A stretch of 64,000 bases of DNA from Acrocarpospora catenulata (GTDB taxonomy: Bacteria; Actinomycetota; Actinomycetes; Streptosporangiales; Streptosporangiaceae). The stretch spans positions 185,363 through 249,362 of the forward strand of contig NZ_JAHCST010000011.1 of the NCBI RefSeq assembly GCF_018476525.1. The letters are read 5' to 3'. Below the pieces are notes generated by a model. It worked only from the letters and a program-made list of their open reading frames with translations. It was not told the origin of the DNA and did not search any database. Shown here piece after piece: positions 62,755 through 64,000 of this stretch (its first letter is position 1; every line of letters begins with the position of its first letter). The position numbers were made by a program, and so were the translations under genes.

Positions 62755-63662
62755 CTCCGGTCCTCCGGGGGTATATCTCGTTGGCTTTCGGCAGACATCT
62801 TCTTCGATGAAGGTTTACTCTTTTCCGTCACCCTTCTGCGTCGCATTCGGAATGACGTTTTCGTTCGCTTGCCTTCCGGTTCCGCCGTTGCTTCGTATGG
62901 CTCGCCGGAGGTGCGGACCATACGAGACAGGTCTTCGCGGAGCGCGAAAAGATCACCCCCTCCGACTATCCTTTCTATTGCAGCGCGGATTTCCATCTCG
63001 TCAACAAAGAGTGTTGCGCCGCTTTGTTTCAGAAGATAGCTCAGAAACTGCACACCCGACGCCGAACGCGGGAAGCCATAGGCGGAGGAAAAATAAGCGG
63101 CCCTGTCGGCCAGGTTTTCTCGATCTACCAGGCCGAACCGGATGGCGTCTGCGATCACTCCGCCGACATGTCCACCATCTGCACGTGCTTCGAGCAGATC
63201 TACCACTGTCCGTTCCGCTGTGGTCACCGGGAGCCCATCGACGATCGTTACGTCAGACGCCTCGATCGCGGCGCGATGCAGGCGTACGCCTGGCTCCCTC
63301 GTGACCCGACGGGTGGGGACTGAAATCTCCACCTCCGAGGTTGGGATGTCGCCCAGGCGATGGAGTTCGCAAGCGGACCCGTGGGAGACGACTCCTCCAT
63401 AGGTTTCCGGCTGAAGCCGTTTCCAGGTTGGACGTGTCGGGTCCAGTCGCAGCCAAGCAACCTTGATCTCCAGGTGCTCTGGCGGCGTTGCACCTGCGAC
63501 AAGATAGACCCCCCGGCCGACGCCTTCCACGAGGTGGACTTCAGCCAGGCGGCGCAGGTCTACGGAGGTGAGCCCTGCGAGCTTCGCCTGGGCTGTCGTG
63601 ACCAGACCCCACTGATCTGCTGCTTGTACGCTCACCGCCCTGAGTGCCTCATGGCGCTTCAT
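62751..63662 (-). CDS. AbiEi-type antitoxin / transcription regulator
   Basis: 303 residues from ATG 63662, chosen because a -10-like TAGTCT lies 7 bases upstream (leaderless) and the sequence MKRHEALRAVS fits; an ATG at 63680 adds six residues. N-terminal winged helix: AADQWGLVTTAQAKLAGLTSVDLRRLAE, then VGRGVYLVAGA, typical of AbiEi. The middle shows GVVSHGSACELHRLGDIP and EISVPTRRVTREPGVRLHRA, then TTAERTVVDLLE, all seen in AbiEi antitoxins. The C-terminal 60 residues are lysine/arginine-rich and poorly conserved. It would repress the operon and neutralise the AbiEii toxin. GC content is visibly lower here than elsewhere. Confidence 0.87.
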   Translation of the reverse strand: MKRHEALRAVSVQAADQWGLVTTAQAKLAGLTSVDLRRLAEVHLVEGVGRGVYLVAGATPPEHLEIKVAWLRLDPTRPTWKRLQPETYGGVVSHGSACELHRLGDIPTSEVEISVPTRRVTREPGVRLHRAAIEASDVTIVDGLPVTTAERTVVDLLEARADGGHVGGVIADAIRFGLVDRENLADRAAYFSSAYGFPRSASGVQFLSYLLKQSGATLFVDEMEIRAAIERIVGGGDLFALREDLSRMVRTSGEPYEATAEPEGKRTKTSFRMRRRRVTEKSKPSSKKMSAESQRDIPPEDRS

Positions 63663-63756
63663 GCAGCAAAGACTACACATCTATGCAGCGATAGTTACAT
63701 CTAGATGTAGCTTTTGCTGCATCCACCCTTGGTTGATCTTGTCTATTTGCAGCAAA
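63663..63756. promoter_or_regulatory. AbiE operon promoter with repeated operator elements
   Basis: TGCAGCAAA occurs at 63663-63671 and 63748-63756, and its reverse complement TTTGCTGCA at 63713-63721. Between them TACATCTAGATGTA (63696-63709) is a perfect 14-bp palindrome. These flank the start of the AbiEi gene. AbiEi proteins are known to bind inverted repeats in their own promoter, so these are likely its sites. Confidence 0.65.
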
Positions 63757-63837
63757 AGTTACAGTAATCCGAGGGGCCAGGTGAGGCGGCGGGAGCTGGT
63801 CTCCCCTCTTCCTCGAAGCCACCGGCACGGCACCGGA

Positions 63838-64000
63838 TCAGCCGTGGCTGCGGGGGGCCTTCCAGTAGCCGCAGAACATGATGTTCTCCTTGGGGACGCC
63901 GGTGGTGATCCAGTGGCGGCGGAGGGCGGTGGGGAGGGTGGATTCGCCGACGACCCAGCCGTAGAAGGGGGTGGGTGGGGTGGGGAGTTCGAGGGCGGTG
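63838..64000 (-). CDS. Siderophore-interacting protein, C-terminal end (5' end outside window)
   Basis: The minus strand reads 53 residues ending at TGA 63838-63840. The segment TPFYGWVVGESTLPTALRRHW, then TTGVPKENIMFCGYWK, is the conserved end of ViuB/SIP-type siderophore-interacting reductases (family W-x-A-G-E-x-x-x-x-x-x-R-R-x-L and GYWR). These FAD enzymes release iron from siderophores in the cytoplasm with NAD(P)H. Only the tail is in the window. Confidence 0.85.
   Translation of the reverse strand, partial: TALELPTPPTPFYGWVVGESTLPTALRRHWITTGVPKENIMFCGYWKAPRSHG

Overview
The window is a very GC-rich actinobacterial chromosome segment. GTG and TTG starts, ATGA/GTGA stop-start overlaps, a DUF397/helix-turn-helix/ATPase trio, BTAD-type regulators, a single-subunit glyS and uppS-recO together suggest a filamentous actinomycete, most likely of the Streptosporangiales. 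That placement is inference from gene content; there is no rRNA here.

Layout. Bases 1-18,900 are a catabolic island: three CaiB/BaiF CoA-transferases, two luciferase-like flavin monooxygenases with a flavin reductase, a double hot-dog hydratase and a MaoC hydratase, an acyl-CoA synthetase, a second class of CoA-transferase, an acyl-CoA dehydrogenase, an HMG-CoA lyase, a Fe3+/polyamine-type ABC importer split over divergent operons, an alpha/beta hydrolase and two FadR-type regulators. It looks like a pathway that oxidises a branched or cyclic carboxylic acid to acetyl-CoA; the substrate is unknown. Bases 19,200-29,200 are housekeeping: glyS, a zinc uptake operon ending in its own zur and led by a Zur box on the promoter, uppS, recO, and a CDP-alcohol phosphatidyltransferase/DUF5941 pair. 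Bases 29,200-35,540 hold a hemerythrin-domain gene, a large AfsR-like regulator and an MMPL exporter, linked by two matching sets of three heptamers at an exact 11-bp period. Bases 35,500-37,470 are a WhiJ-like trio with a shared palindromic operator.

Bases 37,700-49,300 are a methionine-salvage locus: a BMP-type nucleoside ABC importer, an MtnA-like isomerase, a nucleoside hydrolase, MtnC and MtnB in one coupled operon, facing a second operon of ribose-type binding protein, permease and MtnK, with MtnD divergent. The proposed flow is methylthioadenosine (or a similar nucleoside) import, hydrolysis to methylthioribose, phosphorylation by MtnK, isomerisation by MtnA, then MtnB, MtnC and MtnD to the 2-keto acid of methionine. 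The second importer has no ATPase gene beside it. A DszC/SfnB-like flavin monooxygenase follows.

Bases 50,770-51,600 are a Phd/RelE-like toxin-antitoxin pair. Bases 51,700-57,440 cover arginine/ornithine/glutamate metabolism (Lrp regulator, DDAH, ornithine aminotransferase, glutamate dehydrogenase) with a PhoD-type phosphatase. Bases 57,430-60,100 hold two oxidoreductases and their TetR regulator. Bases 60,300-63,760 are a lower-GC defence-like patch: a membrane-anchored caspase-like protease beside an AbiE pair whose toxin gene carries a premature in-frame TGA. The window ends in the 3' end of a siderophore-interacting protein gene.
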